A stretch of 64,000 nt of DNA from Pseudorhodoferax soli (GCF_003337555.1 NZ_QPJK01000012.1:177990-241989); one strand, 5' to 3'; counted from the first letter of the stretch, positions 29,342 through 39,248 are shown. Made by a program: numbers and translations. The notes: generated by a model from the sequence alone, not told the origin.

Positions 29342-30622
29342 ATGAACGCGTTGAACATCGCCGAATACGCCCAGACGCTGGGCGTGCAGGCCCGCCAGGC
29401 TTCTGCCGCCATGGCGCGCGCCAGCGCCGCCACCAAGAACCAGGCACTGCGCGCGCTTGCGCGGCTGCTGCGCGAGCAGACCGGGCCGCTGCAGGCCGAC
29501 AACGCCAAGGACATTGCGCGCGCCGAGGCCGCCGGCCTCTCGGCGCCGATGGTGGACCGCTTGAAGCTCACGCCCAAGGTGCTGGACACGGTGGCGCTGG
29601 GCTGCGAGCAGCTGGCCGCCATGCCCGACCTGATCGGCGAGATCAGCGGCATGCAGCAACAGCCCAGCGGCATCCGCGTGGGCCAGATGCGCGTGCCGCT
29701 CGGCGTGTTCGCGATGATCTTCGAGAGCCGGCCCAACGTGACCATCGAGGCCGCCAGCCTGTCGATCAAGAGCGGCAACGCCTGCATCCTGCGCGGCGGC
29801 TCCGAGGCCATCGAATCGAACAAGGCGCTGGCCCGGCTGGTGCAGCAGGCGCTCGAAGAAGCCGGCCTGCCGGCCGATGCCGTGCAGCTCGTGCAGACCA
29901 CCGACCGCGAGGCCGTGGGCCACCTGATTGCCATGCCCGAGCATGTGGACGTGGTGATCCCGCGCGGCGGCAAGGGCCTGATCGAGCGCATCAGCCGCGA
30001 GGCCAAGGTCCCCGTCATCAAGCACCTGGACGGCAACTGCCACGTCTACGTGGACGACCCCTGCGACATCGCCATGGCCGTGACCGTGGCGGACAACGCC
30101 AAGACGCAGAAGTACAGCCCCTGCAACGCGGCAGAAGGCTTGCTCGTGTCGCGCGGCGTGGCCGCTGAGTTCCTGCCCAAGATCGGCGCCGTCTATGCCG
30201 CCAAGGGCGTGGAAATGCGCTGCGATGCCGAAGCCGCCGCCATCCTGGCCGGGGTCGCCGGCGCACAGCTCGTGCCCGCCACCGAGCAGGATTGGTCCGA
30301 GGAGTACCTGGCGCCCGTCATCGCCGTGAAGGTGGTTGGAGGCCTGGACGAGGCTATTGCCCACATCAACCGCTACGGCAGCCACCACACCGACGCCATC
30401 CTCACGCGCGACCACGTGCATGCGCAGCGCTTCCTGCGCGAGGTCGATTCGGCCAGCGTGATGGTCAACACCAGCACGCGCTTCGCCGACGGCTTCGAGT
30501 ACGGCCTGGGCGCGGAGATCGGCATCAGCACCGACAAGTTCCACGCGCGCGGCCCGGTCGGCCTGCTTGGCCTGACCTCGCTCAAGTACGTGGTGCTGGG
30601 CAACGGCGAGACGCGGCACTGA
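29342..30622 (+). CDS. proA: Gamma-glutamyl phosphate reductase
   Basis: A 426-residue aldehyde-dehydrogenase-fold enzyme that makes glutamate-5-semialdehyde for proline synthesis. [43 protein letters not shown] is the signature region, the catalytic cysteine is in [13 protein letters not shown] near residue 261, and the C-terminal [25 protein letters not shown] is conserved. A CACAAT-like hexamer (GACAAT) lies 8 bp before the ATG. Glutamate semialdehyde is also the product of ornithine aminotransferase, so this gene is metabolically linked to the fusion gene upstream. Confidence 0.96.
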   Translation: MNALNIAEYAQTLGVQARQASAAMARASAATKNQALRALARLLREQTGPLQADNAKDIARAEAAGLSAPMVDRLKLTPKVLDTVALGCEQLAAMPDLIGEISGMQQQPSGIRVGQMRVPLGVFAMIFESRPNVTIEAASLSIKSGNACILRGGSEAIESNKALARLVQQALEEAGLPADAVQLVQTTDREAVGHLIAMPEHVDVVIPRGGKGLIERISREAKVPVIKHLDGNCHVYVDDPCDIAMAVTVADNAKTQKYSPCNAAEGLLVSRGVAAEFLPKIGAVYAAKGVEMRCDAEAAAILAGVAGAQLVPATEQDWSEEYLAPVIAVKVVGGLDEAIAHINRYGSHHTDAILTRDHVHAQRFLREVDSASVMVNTSTRFADGFEYGLGAEIGISTDKFHARGPVGLLGLTSLKYVVLGNGETRH

Positions 30623-30644
30623 TCCCCGCACCGGCCCGCAGGCC

Positions 30645-32129
30645 ATGAGAATCATCATCCTGGGCGCCGGCCGTGTCGGCGAGAGCGTCGTGGACAGCCT
30701 GGTGTCCGAGAAGAACGACATCACCGTCATCGACACCGACGCCCGCCGCCTGCGCGCATTGGAAGAGCGCTACGACCTGCGCGGCCTCGTCGGCAGCGGC
30801 GTCGATCCGGACGTGCTGGAAGAAGCCGGCGCGCGCGACGCCGACATGCTGATCGCCTGCGCCGCACTCGACGAGACCAACCTGGTCTGCTGCAAGATCG
30901 CACACCGGCGCTTCAACATCCCCACGCGCATCGCACGCGTGCGCTCACAGGCCTTCCGCCACGGCAGCGACCTGGTCGACAAGGAAGGCTTCGCCGTCGA
31001 CCGCGTGATCTGCCCCGAAGAATCGCTGACGCGCTACATCTTCAAGCTGATCGAATACCCCGAAGCGTTGCAGGTGCGCGAGTTCGCTGGCGGCCTGGCC
31101 TGCCTGGTCTCCGTGCGCGCGGTGGCCGGTGCGCCGCTGGTGGCGCACAACATCGCCGAGCTGCGCGACTGCGTTCCGGACGTGCCCATGCGCATCGTCG
31201 CGATCTACCGCCGCTTCGAAGACGAGCCCGACCGCTTCATCGCCTGCAGCGGGGGCACCCGCGTGGAGCCCGGCGACGAGGTCTTCGTGCTGGCCGCGCG
31301 CGACGACATCCCGCGCGTGCTGCGCGCACTGCACCGCGACGAACACCGCGGCCAGGGCCGGCCCCAGCGCAGCGTGCAGCGCATCATGATCGCGGGCGGT
31401 GGCCGCGTGGGCGAGCGCCTGGCGCAGGAGCTGGCCGCGGCCGGCGCGGGTTTCCACGTCAAGGTGATCGACCACGGCGCCGAGCGCTGCATCGAGCTGG
31501 CCAGCAAGCTGCCGCACGAGGTGCTGGTCCTGCACGGCGACGCCACCGACGAAAACCTGCTGGAAGACGAAGGCATCGAGACCATCGACCTGTTCCTCGC
31601 GCTGACCAACGACGACGAGAACAACATCATGTCCAGCCTGCTGGCCAAGCAGCTGGGCGCCAGGCGTGTGCTGGCGCTGATCAACCGGCGCAGCTACGCC
31701 GAGCTCATGCACGGCACGCAGATCGACATCGCGCTGTCGCCCGCGCAGGCCATGATCGGCGAGCTGCTGGCGCACGTGCGCCAGGGCGACGTGCAGGCCG
31801 TGCACAGCTTGCGCCGCGGCGTGGCAGAGGGGCTGGAGATCGTCGCCCGCGGCGACCGCAAGACCTCGCGCATCGTCGGCCGGGCCGTGCGCGATTTGAA
31901 GCTGCCCGAGCAGGCGCATTTCGGCCTGATCGTGCGCGGCCTGCCCGATCCGCTGGCGCTGCCCGCGGCGGATACCGATGCGCCCGCGCCGGCCGTGGCG
32001 CCGCAGGTCATCATCCCGAGCGCCGACACGGTGATCGAGAGCAACGACCATGTCGTGGTGTTCGTGCCCCACAAGCGCCTGATCCGCGATGTGGAGAAGG
32101 CTTTCCGCGTCAGCGCGGCTTTTTTCTAG
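30645..32129 (+). CDS. trkA: Trk potassium uptake regulatory protein TrkA
   Basis: A 494-residue peripheral membrane protein with duplicated RCK modules. The first NAD-binding Rossmann fold starts MRIIILGAGRVGESV and the second IMIAGGGRVGERLAQEL near residue 247. Each is followed by an RCK_C ligand domain. A Pro/Ala-rich insertion around residues 440-460 (LPAADTDAPAPAVAPQ) is longer than in E. coli TrkA (458). It gates the TrkH channel encoded 9 bp downstream. In enterobacteria PtsN also regulates TrkA. Confidence 0.96.
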   Translation: MRIIILGAGRVGESVVDSLVSEKNDITVIDTDARRLRALEERYDLRGLVGSGVDPDVLEEAGARDADMLIACAALDETNLVCCKIAHRRFNIPTRIARVRSQAFRHGSDLVDKEGFAVDRVICPEESLTRYIFKLIEYPEALQVREFAGGLACLVSVRAVAGAPLVAHNIAELRDCVPDVPMRIVAIYRRFEDEPDRFIACSGGTRVEPGDEVFVLAARDDIPRVLRALHRDEHRGQGRPQRSVQRIMIAGGGRVGERLAQELAAAGAGFHVKVIDHGAERCIELASKLPHEVLVLHGDATDENLLEDEGIETIDLFLALTNDDENNIMSSLLAKQLGARRVLALINRRSYAELMHGTQIDIALSPAQAMIGELLAHVRQGDVQAVHSLRRGVAEGLEIVARGDRKTSRIVGRAVRDLKLPEQAHFGLIVRGLPDPLALPAADTDAPAPAVAPQVIIPSADTVIESNDHVVVFVPHKRLIRDVEKAFRVSAAFF

Positions 32130-32138
32130 TCCCGGGCC

Positions 32139-33605
32139 ATGCGCGACATCTTTCCGGTCCTGCGCGTGCTGGGCGTGATGCTCACGTTCATGGCCTGGAC
32201 CATGGCGCTGCCGCTGGCCGTGTCCTGGCACTGGCAGGACGGCGTGGCCGACGCCTACATCGCCTCCTTCCTGGTCACCATGGCGGCCGGGGTGCTGCTG
32301 TGGCGCGGCATGCAGCGCCACCGGCGAGAACTGCAGCCGCGCCACGGCGTCATGCTCGTCTCGCTGGCCTGGTTGCTGTTGCCCGTGTTCGCGGCGCTGC
32401 CGTTGGAGCTGGCGTTCATGGAGATCGGCCGGCCGCTGAGCTTCACGCACTCGTACTTCGAGGCTGTTTCGGGCCTGACCACGACGGGCGGCACGGTGCT
32501 GAACAAGCTCGACACCCTGCCGGTGTCGGTGAACTTCTGGCGCTGCTTCCTGCAGTGGGTCGGCGGCATGGGCATCCTGATCCTGGCCGTGGCGGTGCTG
32601 CCGCTGCTCGGTGTGGGCGGCAGCCAGCTGTTCAAGGCCGAGGCGGCAGGACCGATCAAGGACAACAAGCTCACGCCGCGCATGGCGCAGACCGCCAAGG
32701 GGCTCTGGGGCGTCTACGCCACCCTGTCGACTGCCTGCGCGCTGGCCTACTGGGCCGGCGGCATGCCGCCCATCGAGGCGGTGATGCACATGTTCACGAC
32801 GGTTAGCCTGGGCGGCCTGTCCTCGCACGATGCCAGCTTCGGCTACTTCAATTCGCCGCTGCTGGAGATGACGGCGGTGGTCTTCATGCTGTTCGCCAGC
32901 TGCAACTTTGCGCTGTACTTCACGGCCGTGCGCAAGGGGCGGCTGAGCGTGGCGCTCTCCGATCCCGAGCTGCGCGCCACGCTGTCGGTGCTGGTGGGCG
33001 GCGGCTTGCTCGCCGGGCTGCTGCTGTGGAGCAAGGGCCTGTATGCGCCGCTGGACGCGCTGCGCCACGGCATGTTCCATGTGGTGTCGGTCGCCACGAC
33101 GACCGGCTTTTCAACGCAGGACTACCTGCTCTGGCCGGTGTTCCTGCCGGTGTTCATGCTGCTGCTGTCGGGCATCGCCACCAGCGCCGGCTCCACCGGC
33201 GGCGGCATCAAGATGGTGCGCATGCTGATCCTGTTGCAGCAGGCGCGCCGTGAGATCCGCCGGTTGGCCCACCCGCGCGCGGTGCAGCCGGTGCGGCTGG
33301 GCCGCGCGGTCGTCGACACGCCCGTGATCTTCGCCGTGCTGGCCTTCATGCTGGTCTATGGCGCCACGGTGGTGGTGCTGTCGATGGTGCTGATGCTGAC
33401 CGACCTCGATCCGGTGACCGCCTTCAGCGCCATCATCGCCAGCGTCAACTGCATGGGGCCGGGCCTGGGCGCGGTCGGCCCGGCGTCCTCGTTCGCGGTG
33501 CTGAACGACTTCCAGGTCTGGGTGTGCACGCTGGCCATGCTGATGGGGCGTCTCGAGATGCTGAGCTTCATGGCGCTGCTGACGCCATCGTTCTGGAAGA
33601 ACTGA
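32139..33605 (+). CDS. trkH: Trk potassium uptake channel TrkH
   Basis: A 488-residue integral membrane K+ channel/transporter. It has about ten hydrophobic segments arranged as four pore repeats, with filter-like segments at GLTTTGGTV, TVSLGGLSSHD, TTTGFSTQDY and CMGPGLGAVGP. GNT-like residues are visible in FSAIIASVNCMGPG. It forms a unit with trkA. Its stop lies 3 bp from the end of the convergent MATE transporter gene. Confidence 0.96.
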   Translation: MRDIFPVLRVLGVMLTFMAWTMALPLAVSWHWQDGVADAYIASFLVTMAAGVLLWRGMQRHRRELQPRHGVMLVSLAWLLLPVFAALPLELAFMEIGRPLSFTHSYFEAVSGLTTTGGTVLNKLDTLPVSVNFWRCFLQWVGGMGILILAVAVLPLLGVGGSQLFKAEAAGPIKDNKLTPRMAQTAKGLWGVYATLSTACALAYWAGGMPPIEAVMHMFTTVSLGGLSSHDASFGYFNSPLLEMTAVVFMLFASCNFALYFTAVRKGRLSVALSDPELRATLSVLVGGGLLAGLLLWSKGLYAPLDALRHGMFHVVSVATTTGFSTQDYLLWPVFLPVFMLLLSGIATSAGSTGGGIKMVRMLILLQQARREIRRLAHPRAVQPVRLGRAVVDTPVIFAVLAFMLVYGATVVVLSMVLMLTDLDPVTAFSAIIASVNCMGPGLGAVGPASSFAVLNDFQVWVCTLAMLMGRLEMLSFMALLTPSFWKN

Positions 33606-33608
33606 AGC

Positions 33609-34982
33609 TCAGCGCGCCCAGCCGCCAAAGCGGATCGCCCCTGCGATGACGGCCGCGTACAGCGCCAGGCTGGCCGCCACCACCCCATAGAACGCACTGG
33701 CCGGCGCTTGCAGCCAGACCACGCAGATCCAGCCGCCCAGCGCCACCACCGCCAGCCGCGCCAGGCTGCCCACCAGCGGCCACAGCATGCGGCCGGCGCC
33801 CTGCGAGGCGAAGAACAACGCCAGGCCCAGGCCGAACAGCCCATAGCTCGCACCGACGATGCGCAGGTACACGGCGCCCTGGGCGCGCACCTGCGGATCG
33901 GCCGAGAAGGCGTCCATCCACAGGCCTGGCGCCACCGCCACGGCCAGACCGATGGCGCCGGTGATCGCCGCCACCAAGCCGCCGCCCAGCCAGGCCGCGC
34001 GCAGGGCCCGGCCGGTCTGGCCCGCGCCCATGTTGGTGGCCACCAGCGTCGTCAACGCCGTGCCGAAGCCGAAGGCAATGGGCACCAGGATGTATTCGAG
34101 CCGCGCCGCCACGCCGTAGCCGGCCAGCGCCACCGTGCCGTAGCTGCCCACCACCGCCGTGGCCACGGCGATCGAGCCGTTGCTGACGACCGGGCTCAGC
34201 GAGGCCGGCAGCCCGACGCGCAAGATGCCGGCAAAGGCGGAACGCTCGATGCGCCAGCCCCTGGCCCGCAACGGCACCGTGCCGCCCGGCCGCAGCAGGG
34301 CCCATGCCAGCACCAGCGCCGACACGCCGTTGACGGTCAGCGTGCTGAGCGCCGCGCCGGCCACGCCGAAGCCCGGAATCGGACCCAAGCCGAACACCAG
34401 CGCCGGGCACAGCAGCAGGTGCGCCAGCGTGGCGCCCAGCATGGCCACGGACGGCAACACCATGTTGCCGGCACCACGCACGATGCCACCCAGCACGTTG
34501 ACCGCCCAGATCGTCAGCGCGCCGCCGAACATGGCGTTCGAATACGCCAACGCCGCGTCCAGCGCGCCGCCGCGTCCGCCCATCGCCGTGTACACCGTGC
34601 GGCCGAAGCCCAGCAGCGCCAGCATGAACAACGCCGCCATCGCCAAGCCCACCAGCAGCGCGTGCCGCGCCAGCTGCCCGGCATCCGCCGTGCGGCCTGC
34701 GCCCAGCGCGCGCGCCACGGCGGCCGTGGTGGCTCCACCGATGCCACCGGCCGACATCTGCACCATCAGCATCGACAGCGGCAGCACCAGCGCCACGCCT
34801 GCCAGCGCCTCGTGCCCGAGACGGCCGAGGATGAAGCCGTCATAGCCGATCTGGATGGTCATGGCGAACAGGCCGATCACGTTCGGCATGGCCAGGCGCA
34901 GCAGCGTGGGCAGCAGCGGTGCATGCAGCAGTTGCTGCGTTCGGTCGGGCGCCTGGGCGGACGCGGGCAGGACGGCTGCCAT
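33609..34982 (-). CDS. MATE-family efflux transporter
   Basis: A 457-residue multidrug and toxin extrusion transporter with twelve predicted membrane helices in two homologous halves. MATE landmarks are NVIGLFAMTIQIGYDGFILGRLG at the start and GLPASLSPVVSNGSIAVATAVVGSYG at the start of the second half. Export is probably driven by a proton or sodium gradient; the substrate is unknown. It is the second gene of an operon headed by a 48-residue ORF, with a palindromic operator upstream that matches the one in front of tetR. Confidence 0.92.
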   Translation of the reverse strand: MAAVLPASAQAPDRTQQLLHAPLLPTLLRLAMPNVIGLFAMTIQIGYDGFILGRLGHEALAGVALVLPLSMLMVQMSAGGIGGATTAAVARALGAGRTADAGQLARHALLVGLAMAALFMLALLGFGRTVYTAMGGRGGALDAALAYSNAMFGGALTIWAVNVLGGIVRGAGNMVLPSVAMLGATLAHLLLCPALVFGLGPIPGFGVAGAALSTLTVNGVSALVLAWALLRPGGTVPLRARGWRIERSAFAGILRVGLPASLSPVVSNGSIAVATAVVGSYGTVALAGYGVAARLEYILVPIAFGFGTALTTLVATNMGAGQTGRALRAAWLGGGLVAAITGAIGLAVAVAPGLWMDAFSADPQVRAQGAVYLRIVGASYGLFGLGLALFFASQGAGRMLWPLVGSLARLAVVALGGWICVVWLQAPASAFYGVVAASLALYAAVIAGAIRFGGWAR

Positions 34983-34984
34983 GC

Positions 34985-35131
34985 TCAGCGCTTGACCTGG
35001 CCGAGGCAGACGCCGGGCTCGGCCGAAAGCGCCTGCTTCACCTGGCGCACGAGAGCGTGGGCCAGCATTTCTTTGGCGCCGGCGGCGCGGCCGGCACAGG
35101 TGGCGAGCAGGGTGGCGTTCTCGATCTGCAT
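34985..35131 (-). CDS. Small protein of 48 residues in the MATE operon
   Basis: Begins MQIENATLLATCAGRAAGAKEM and ends VCLGQVKR. It is weakly amphipathic with no membrane segment and no recognised family. An AAGGA ribosome site lies 7 bp before the ATG. Its stop lies 2 bp before the MATE start, suggesting translational coupling. The TetR-type operator is 21 bp upstream of its start, which places it as the first gene of the regulated transcript. It may be a real small protein or a translated leader. Confidence 0.45.
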   Translation of the reverse strand: MQIENATLLATCAGRAAGAKEMLAHALVRQVKQALSAEPGVCLGQVKR

Positions 35132-35152
35132 GGAGGAATCCTTGGCTTGGCC

Positions 35153-35172
35153 AATATGACGTTCGTCATATT
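35153..35172. promoter_or_regulatory. TetR-type operator upstream of the 48-aa ORF and MATE gene
   Basis: A perfect inverted repeat with 9-bp arms (AATATGACG / CGTCATATT) and a 2-bp centre. It matches the palindrome in front of tetR at 8 of 9 positions per arm, so it is the likely binding site of the adjacent TetR-family repressor. Confidence 0.8.
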
Positions 35173-35208
35173 TCCGGGTGGCGTGAAAGCGATCGGTGCT
35201 GGGCGGGC

Positions 35209-35796
35209 TCAGCGGGCGGGTACGGCGTCGAACTGCGCCAGCACGCTGCGGCGTGTGGCGGCGAGCAGCGCGCGGCCTTCGGCGTTGTCGCCCAACGCGC
35301 GGGCCAGCTGCAATGCGCCCACCAATTGGGCCGCGACCACAACGGCCTGCTCGGCGGCCCCCTCGGGCATGGCGCGCTGCACCGCGGCCACCAGGCGGCG
35401 CACGCGCTCTGCGGCGGCCTGGGCGACCTCGGCCGACTGGCGCGGCATCTCGGAGGCCAGGGCCGCCACCGGGCAGCCTTGGGTGAACGCGCCCAGGTGG
35501 CTGTCGGACAGGTAAGCCTCGACCAGGGCACGCAGGGGGCTGGCGCCGCGCGCCTGGCGCTGCGCCGTGCTCTTGGCCAGGCGCGCTGCGCTGTCGTGCC
35601 CGGCATGCGCGATGGCCTCGCACAACAGCGCGTCGCGCGAGGCGAAATGGGCGTAGAAGCCGCCATGCGTGAGGCCAGCGCGCTTCATCACATCGGCCAC
35701 ACCCACACCCCAGAAGCCGGACTCGCGCAGCACACCGGCGGCCGTCTCGACGATGCGGTCGTGCGTCAGCTGCTTGCGGCCCGGGGCGGTGTCCAT
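35209..35796 (-). CDS. TetR-family transcriptional regulator
   Basis: A 195-residue repressor. The N-terminal HTH (TAPGRKQLTHDRIVETAAGVLRESGFWGVGVADVMKRAGLTHGGFYAHFASRDALL) covers residues 2-56. The remaining residues form an alpha-helical ligand domain like that of the AcrR/TetR_C group near YLSDSHLGAFTQGCPVAALASEMPR, which contains a cysteine. The ATG at MDTAPGRK is chosen over two upstream ATGs because those would place the start within or beside the operator palindrome. It probably represses itself and the MATE operon. Confidence 0.92.
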   Translation of the reverse strand: MDTAPGRKQLTHDRIVETAAGVLRESGFWGVGVADVMKRAGLTHGGFYAHFASRDALLCEAIAHAGHDSAARLAKSTAQRQARGASPLRALVEAYLSDSHLGAFTQGCPVAALASEMPRQSAEVAQAAAERVRRLVAAVQRAMPEGAAEQAVVVAAQLVGALQLARALGDNAEGRALLAATRRSVLAQFDAVPAR

Positions 35797-35814
35797 GGCC
35801 GCGAACATAGCACG

Positions 35815-35836
35815 AAATATGATGGTCATCATATTT
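35815..35836. promoter_or_regulatory. TetR-type autoregulatory operator
   Basis: A perfect inverted repeat with 10-bp arms (AAATATGATG / CATCATATTT) and GT in the centre, 18 bp upstream of the tetR ATG. It lies between tetR and divergent gshA and shares the AATATGAY...RTCATATT consensus with the site before the MATE operon. Confidence 0.82.
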
Positions 35837-35912
35837 GCGGCGCTTGCATCCCGGGACGGTCACCCCATATCCCTAGAATTCACTCGAATATTGCCAACCC
35901 AAGGCCCCTTCC

Positions 35913-37205
35913 ATGGTTCCCCACCTCATCACCGCACTGACCGGGCCGATCAACGAGCTCGAGCAGCGCATCCTCGATTCCACGCCGGCCATCGAACGCT
36001 GGTTCCGGCTGGAGTGGATGGAACACACGCCGCCGTTCTACTGTTCCGTGGACATCCGCAACGCCGGCTTCAAGCTCGCGCCGGTGGACACCAACCTGTT
36101 CCCGGGCGGCTGGAACAACCTCACGCAGCCCATGCTGCCGCTGGCCGTGCAATCGGCCATGGCGGCCATCGAGAAGATCTGCCCCGAAGCCAAGAACCTG
36201 CTGCTGATCCCGGAGAACCACAGCCGCAACACCTTCTACCTGGCGAACGTGGCGCAGCTGCAGCGCATCTTCCACATGGCCGGCCTGAACGTGCGCGTGG
36301 GCTCGATCGATCCGGAAATCAAGGAAACCAAGACCATCCAGCTGCCCAATGGCGAGGAGCTCACGCTGGAACCCGTGGTGCGCAGCAAGCGCCGCCTGGG
36401 GCTGAAAAACTTCGACCCCTGCACCATCCTGCTCAACAACGACCTGTCGGCTGGCGCGCCGGGGATCCTGGAAGACCTGCACGAGCAGTACCTGCTGCCG
36501 CCGCTGCACGCGGGCTGGTCGGTGCGGCGCAAGAGCCGGCATTTCCAGAGCTACGAAGAGGTGTCCAAGCGCTTCGGCAAGCTGCTGGGCATCGACCCCT
36601 GGCTCATCAACCCGATGTTCGCCAAGTGCGGCGAGGTCGACTTCGCCGAGGGCGCGGGCATGGACTGCCTGCAGACCAACGTGGATGCGCTGCTGACCAA
36701 GGTGCGCCGCAAGTACAAGGAATACGGCATCAACGAGAAGCCCTTCGTGGTCGTGAAGGCCGACAACGGCACCTACGGCATGGGCATCATGACCGTGCAC
36801 GACGCCGCCGAGCTGCAGGGCCTGAACCGCAAGTCGCGCAACAAGATGGCCGTGGTCAAGGATGGCCAGCCCGTGCACGACGTGATCATCCAGGAGGGCG
36901 TGCTGACCGCCGAGCGCATGCACGACGCCATGGCCGAGCCGGTGGTCTACATGATGGACCGCTACGTGGTCGGCGGCTTTTACCGCGTGCATGCCGACCG
37001 CGGCCCGGACGAGAACCTCAATGCACCCGGCTCGCGCTTTGTGCCATTGGCCTTTGCCGAGAGTACGCACTTACCCCAGCATGGCATGAAGCCGGGCGCG
37101 AGCGCCCCGAACCGCTTCTACATGTACGGCGTGATCGGCCGGCTGGCCATGGTTGCGGCCGCCTACGAACTGGAAGCCACGGATCCCGAAGCCGAGGTCT
37201 ACTGA
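35913..37205 (+). CDS. gshA: Glutamate--cysteine ligase, proteobacterial type
   Basis: A 430-residue ligase catalysing the first step of glutathione synthesis (gamma-glutamylcysteine formation with ATP). It belongs to the ~430-residue group found in beta- and some gamma-proteobacteria, unlike the 518-residue E. coli enzyme. Conserved segments include FYCSVDIRNAGFKLAPVDTNLFPGGWNNL, the ATP-grasp-like KADNGTYGMGI near residue 285, and a well-preserved C-terminus (FYMYGVIGRLAMVAAAYELE). gshB lies 9.7 kb downstream. Confidence 0.95.
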   Translation: MVPHLITALTGPINELEQRILDSTPAIERWFRLEWMEHTPPFYCSVDIRNAGFKLAPVDTNLFPGGWNNLTQPMLPLAVQSAMAAIEKICPEAKNLLLIPENHSRNTFYLANVAQLQRIFHMAGLNVRVGSIDPEIKETKTIQLPNGEELTLEPVVRSKRRLGLKNFDPCTILLNNDLSAGAPGILEDLHEQYLLPPLHAGWSVRRKSRHFQSYEEVSKRFGKLLGIDPWLINPMFAKCGEVDFAEGAGMDCLQTNVDALLTKVRRKYKEYGINEKPFVVVKADNGTYGMGIMTVHDAAELQGLNRKSRNKMAVVKDGQPVHDVIIQEGVLTAERMHDAMAEPVVYMMDRYVVGGFYRVHADRGPDENLNAPGSRFVPLAFAESTHLPQHGMKPGASAPNRFYMYGVIGRLAMVAAAYELEATDPEAEVY

Positions 37206-37333
37206 CGCGTTGAACCACGCAGTTGCTGCGGTGCAACATAAGCAGCGTGGCGGCTTGCCGGCTGCAGGGCGAAGCGCACAATAGTCGTCCCGCGAAACAC
37301 CAGCCGCTGGCCCCATGGCCGAGCGGCTTTCCT

Positions 37334-39202
37334 TTGCAACACGCAAAAACCCCGCTCGCGGCGCTCACCCTGGGCGCCATCGGTGTCGTCTACGGCGACA
37401 TCGGCACCAGCGTCCTGTACGCGGTCAAAGAGATCTTCGGCTCCGGCCACGTGCCATTCACGGTGGACAACGTCTACGGCGTGCTGTCCATCCTGTTCTG
37501 GACGCTGACCGTCATCGTCTCGCTCAAGTACGTGGTGCTGGTGCTGCGCGCCGACAACGCCGGCGAAGGCGGCCTGGTGGCCATGCTGGCGCTGGCCTCG
37601 CAGTCGGTGAAGGACAAGCCCAAACTGCGCCAGGTGCTGCTCCTGGTCGGCATCTTCGGCACCTGTTTGTTCTACGGAGACGGCGTGATCACCCCGGCGA
37701 TCTCGGTGCTGTCGGCCGTGGAAGGCCTGGAGGTCGTGTCGCCGGCCTTCCGCAAGGCCGTGATCCCGATCACGCTGGTGATCCTCTTCGCCCTGTTCGT
37801 CGTGCAGAAGCGGGGTACGGCCGGCATCGGCAAGTTCTTCGGCCCGCTGACGCTGATCTGGTTCATCGCCATCGCGCTGCTCGGCGTCTCGCACATCTGG
37901 CACCACCCCGAGATCCTCCACGCGCTGAGCCCGCACCACGCACTGCGCTTCATCTGGAACAACCCGGGCACGAGCTTCATCATCCTGGGCGCCGTGGTGC
38001 TGGCGGTCACCGGCGCCGAGGCGCTCTACGCCGACCTCGGCCACTTCGGCAAGCGGCCGATCCGTCTGGCCTGGTTCAGCGTGGTGATGCCGGCGTTGAC
38101 GCTCAACTACTTCGGCCAGGGAGCGCTGCTCTTACGCGAGCCCGAGGCGGTCAAGAACCCGTTCTTCATGATGGCGCCCGAGTGGGCGCTTCTGCCGCTG
38201 GTCGGCATGGCCGCGGTGGCCGCGGTGATTGCCTCGCAGGCGCTGATCACGGGCGCGTTCTCGGTCACCAAGCAGGTGATCCAGCTGGGCTACCTGCCGC
38301 GGCTGCAGATCCAGCACACCAGCGTCAAGTCGGCGGGACAGATCTACATCCCCTTCATCAACTGGGGCCTGTTCCTGGCCATCGTCCTGGCCGTGGTGAT
38401 GTTCAAGTCGTCGAGCAACCTGGCGGCGGCCTACGGCATCGCCGTGTGCACCGACATGCTGATCACCACCGTGCTGACCTTCTTCGTCGTGCGCTACGGC
38501 TGGAAGTACCCGCTGTGGCTGTGCGTGCTGGCCACCGGCTTCTTCTTCATCGTGGACTTTGCGTTCTGGGCCTCCAACCTCATGAAGCTGTTCGACGGCG
38601 GCTGGTTTCCGCTGCTCATCGGCGCGGCGATGTTCATGATCATGATGACCTGGCACGAAGGCCGGCGCCTGCTCAACGAGGCCCTGCGCGCCAACGCCAT
38701 CGACCTCAAGAGCTTCCTCGAATCGGTGTTCGTGAGCCCACCCGCGCGCGTGGAAGGCACGGCCGTGTTCCTGACGGCCGAGCCCGGCAGCGTGCCCAAT
38801 GCGCTGCTGCACAACCTCAAGCACAACAAGGTGCTGCACGAGACCAATCTGTTCGTGACCGTGCGCAGCCACGAACGGCCGTGGATCGGCATGGACAAGC
38901 GCCTGCAGATCGAGGCCCTGGGCCACGATTGCTGGCAGGTGGTGCTGCACTACGGCTTCAAGAACGACCCCGACCTGCCACGCGCACTGGAGCAGATGCG
39001 GGGGCGCGGCTGCGAGATGGAAACCATGACGACGAGCTACTTCCTCTCACGCGACATGGTGGTGCCTACCCTCGGCACCGGGATGGCGCCCTGGCGCGAG
39101 AAGCTGTTCGCGCAGATGCACCTGAACGCGAGCGCCGCGGCCGATTTCCTCAAGCTGCCCAGCAACGCCGTCGTCGAACTCGGCTCCAAGGTCGAGATCT
39201 GA
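37334..39202 (+). CDS. kup: Low-affinity potassium transporter Kup
   Basis: A 622-residue KUP/HAK/KT-family K+/H+ symporter. The N-terminus [29 protein letters not shown] is diagnostic. Twelve membrane helices follow, then a cytoplasmic C-terminal domain of about 180 residues. No ATG is in frame; the TTG at (M)[16 protein letters not shown] gives the normal family length and start. An ATG 19 bp upstream is out of frame. Kup works at low external pH and osmotic stress in relatives. A bidirectional terminator follows. Confidence 0.93.
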   Translation: MQHAKTPLAALTLGAIGVVYGDIGTSVLYAVKEIFGSGHVPFTVDNVYGVLSILFWTLTVIVSLKYVVLVLRADNAGEGGLVAMLALASQSVKDKPKLRQVLLLVGIFGTCLFYGDGVITPAISVLSAVEGLEVVSPAFRKAVIPITLVILFALFVVQKRGTAGIGKFFGPLTLIWFIAIALLGVSHIWHHPEILHALSPHHALRFIWNNPGTSFIILGAVVLAVTGAEALYADLGHFGKRPIRLAWFSVVMPALTLNYFGQGALLLREPEAVKNPFFMMAPEWALLPLVGMAAVAAVIASQALITGAFSVTKQVIQLGYLPRLQIQHTSVKSAGQIYIPFINWGLFLAIVLAVVMFKSSSNLAAAYGIAVCTDMLITTVLTFFVVRYGWKYPLWLCVLATGFFFIVDFAFWASNLMKLFDGGWFPLLIGAAMFMIMMTWHEGRRLLNEALRANAIDLKSFLESVFVSPPARVEGTAVFLTAEPGSVPNALLHNLKHNKVLHETNLFVTVRSHERPWIGMDKRLQIEALGHDCWQVVLHYGFKNDPDLPRALEQMRGRGCEMETMTTSYFLSRDMVVPTLGTGMAPWREKLFAQMHLNASAAADFLKLPSNAVVELGSKVEI

Positions 39203-39211
39203 CCGTGCAAA

Positions 39212-39248
39212 GCAAAAGGCCCGCGCCTTGCGGCGCGGGCCTTCTGCT
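39212..39248. terminator. Bidirectional terminator, DUF4148 cassette copy A / kup
   Basis: A 12-bp perfect stem (AAGGCCCGCGCC / GGCGCGGGCCTT) with a TTGC loop and T-rich sequence on both strands, between the kup stop and the first DUF4148 gene. The same hairpin occurs twice more downstream. Confidence 0.88.

Noticed and set aside
27073..30036. 987-residue open frame antisense to the fusion gene, holA and proA
   Set aside because: Covers three well-supported genes; a GC-skew artefact.
37315..37333. ATG as the kup start codon
   Set aside because: It is out of frame with the conserved Kup sequence; the TTG at 37334 gives the normal protein.
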